A DNA stretch of 23,022 nucleotides from NCBI GenBank assembly GCA_036844705.1, contig DAIUFH010000032.1, positions 1-23,022 on the forward strand. The letters run 5' to 3'. The notes under the pieces are model-generated. The model saw only the letters and a program-made list of their open reading frames with translations. It searched no databases and was not told where the DNA came from. The translations under genes were made by a program, and so were the position numbers. The stretch is from DAIUFH01 sp036844705 (GTDB lineage Bacteria > Bacillota > Clostridia > Tissierellales > Tissierellaceae). Positions 22,266-23,022 of this stretch are shown piece by piece; positions within the stretch are counted from its first letter, which is position 1; every line of letters starts with the position of its first letter.

Positions 22266-22832
22266 ATTATTTTTTATATTGTACTTATTCATTGCTTTAT
22301 TGATATCCTCACCTATAATTGTCTCTACTGCCTCTGCAGCTGTCAAAATAGAGGAATCAATATCAATTCTTTCTTCCTTCGAAAACCTACTTAAAACGAA
22401 ATCAGCTAAATCCTGATTTTCATGTTTTTTTCCAATTCCTATTTTAACTCGTGGAAATTCATCACTTTGTATATGATAAATAATTGATTTCAAACCATTA
22501 TGAGTTCCTGCACTGCCCTTCATTTTAATCTTTAGGCTTGCGAATTCAATATCTATATCATCTACTATTACAATTATATTATGAATAGGTACTTTATAGA
22601 ATTGAATTATTTCTCTTACAGAAATTCCACTGTTATTCATAAAGGTCTGAGGCTTAGCAAGAATCACTTTCTCATTTCCCATATGACCCTCACCGCATAC
22701 TGCCTTAAACTTAATCTTATTAAGCGTTATATTATTCCTTTGAGCCAATAGATTGATAGTATCAAATCCAACATTGTGTCTTGTATTAGTATAATCCTTT
22801 CCCGGGTTTCCTAATCCGATTACAACAAACAA
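22254..22832 (-). CDS. pth: Peptidyl-tRNA hydrolase
   Basis: An essential esterase that recycles peptidyl-tRNA dropped from ribosomes (known as spoVC in Bacillus). The 192 residues have the family signature IGLGNPGKDYTNTRHNVGFDTI with catalytic His near residue 19, then KPQTFMNNSG and VDDIDIEFASLKIKMKGSAGTHNGLKSII (the catalytic Asp and the GxNGxxS region), and FPRVKIGIGK. The start is a TTG (22830-22832) with AGGGG about 8 nt upstream. No ATG exists in this frame before the motif. It starts only 14 bp after the prs stop and precedes mfd. Confidence 0.97.
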   Translation of the reverse strand: MFVVIGLGNPGKDYTNTRHNVGFDTINLLAQRNNITLNKIKFKAVCGEGHMGNEKVILAKPQTFMNNSGISVREIIQFYKVPIHNIIVIVDDIDIEFASLKIKMKGSAGTHNGLKSIIYHIQSDEFPRVKIGIGKKHENQDLADFVLSRFSKEERIDIDSSILTAAEAVETIIGEDINKAMNKYNIKNNAQD

Positions 22833-22846
22833 TTCATCAACCCCTA

Positions 22847-23022
22847 TTAATCAAAAAGAATACTTACAGATTCGCTACTGTTAATCTTTTTAATTGCCTT
22901 AGCCAATAATGAAGCCACACTGACAACCTCAATTTTACCTGACTTGCATTCTTCTCTTAAAGGTATAGTATCTGATATGACAAATTTCTCTAATTCCGAA
23001 TTGCATATTCTATCTACTGCCG
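22847..23022 (-). CDS. prs: Ribose-phosphate pyrophosphokinase, 3' end
   Basis: The last 57 codons and the TAA stop of a gene entering from the right edge. The visible C-terminus contains ISDTIPLREECKSGKIEVVSVASLLAKAI and ends ESVSILFD, matching the end of PRPP synthetases (usually TNTIPLP.. and ESVSSLF.). The enzyme makes PRPP from ribose-5-phosphate and ATP for nucleotide, His and Trp synthesis. The product is also the co-substrate of Hpt encoded further along. prs-pth adjacency is conserved in Firmicutes; the Ctc/L25 gene that separates them in Bacillus is absent here. The start and promoter lie outside the window. Confidence 0.93.
   Translation of the reverse strand, partial: AVDRICNSELEKFVISDTIPLREECKSGKIEVVSVASLLAKAIKKINSSESVSILFD

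Noticed and set aside
1..23022. A hidden defence system, phage region, CRISPR array or biosynthetic cluster
   Set aside because: All sizeable minus-strand frames belong to known housekeeping, sporulation or methylmalonyl-CoA genes. No regularly spaced repeats, integrase, transposase or unexplained gene is present.

Overview
The window reads as chromosomal DNA of an AT-rich, endospore-forming, anaerobic Firmicute (Clostridia or Tissierellia type). The evidence is the spoIIE, spoVT, yabP, yabQ and spoVB-like genes, the very AT-rich codon and intergenic composition, strong AGGAGG ribosome binding sites, frequent TTG/GTG starts, and a methylmalonyl-CoA module typical of amino-acid or propionate metabolism. 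Every gene I support lies on the minus strand, so transcription runs from right to left.

Right part (about 23022 down to 11434), in transcription order: prs (3' end only), pth, mfd, a PrsA-type foldase lipoprotein, spoVT, a SpoVB/YabM-like flippase, a MazG/YabN fusion protein, HU, rqcP (yabO), yabP, yabQ, divIC and the S1 protein yabR. This is the conserved Firmicute block known from Bacillus subtilis, with the foldase and HU as extra members and without the tRNAs that sit before spoIIE in Bacillus. Intrinsic terminators after the foldase, spoVT, HU, rqcP and yabR cut it into several transcripts. I found matching promoters in front of spoVT (sigma-G-like candidate), the flippase (extended -10) and yabR (sigma-A-like).

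Middle part (11433 down to 4431): spoIIE, tilS, hpt and ftsH, again in the Bacillus order. spoIIE has a promoter with an unusual 21-bp spacer, the arrangement known for Spo0A-activated spoIIE. Between spoIIE and tilS lies a composite palindromic element of about 330 bp. It is followed by a 100-N gap whose two flanks carry the same 55 bp; this is almost certainly an unmerged contig overlap rather than missing sequence. ftsH has its own strong promoter and a terminator.

Left part (4310 down to 1): a second operon for methylmalonyl-CoA metabolism. It encodes the split mutase (catalytic and B12-binding subunits), the MeaB chaperone GTPase, methylmalonyl-CoA epimerase, and the N-terminal half of a carboxyltransferase (methylmalonyl-CoA decarboxylase alpha or propionyl-CoA carboxylase beta) that runs off the window. 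Together they interconvert succinyl-CoA, the two methylmalonyl-CoA epimers and propionyl-CoA. A single copy of the palindromic repeat family also lies inside this operon.

I see no phage, CRISPR, transposase, defence or other evidently new system. The points worth a second look are the repeat family, the false gap, the spoIIE control region and a few small regulatory-looking structures.
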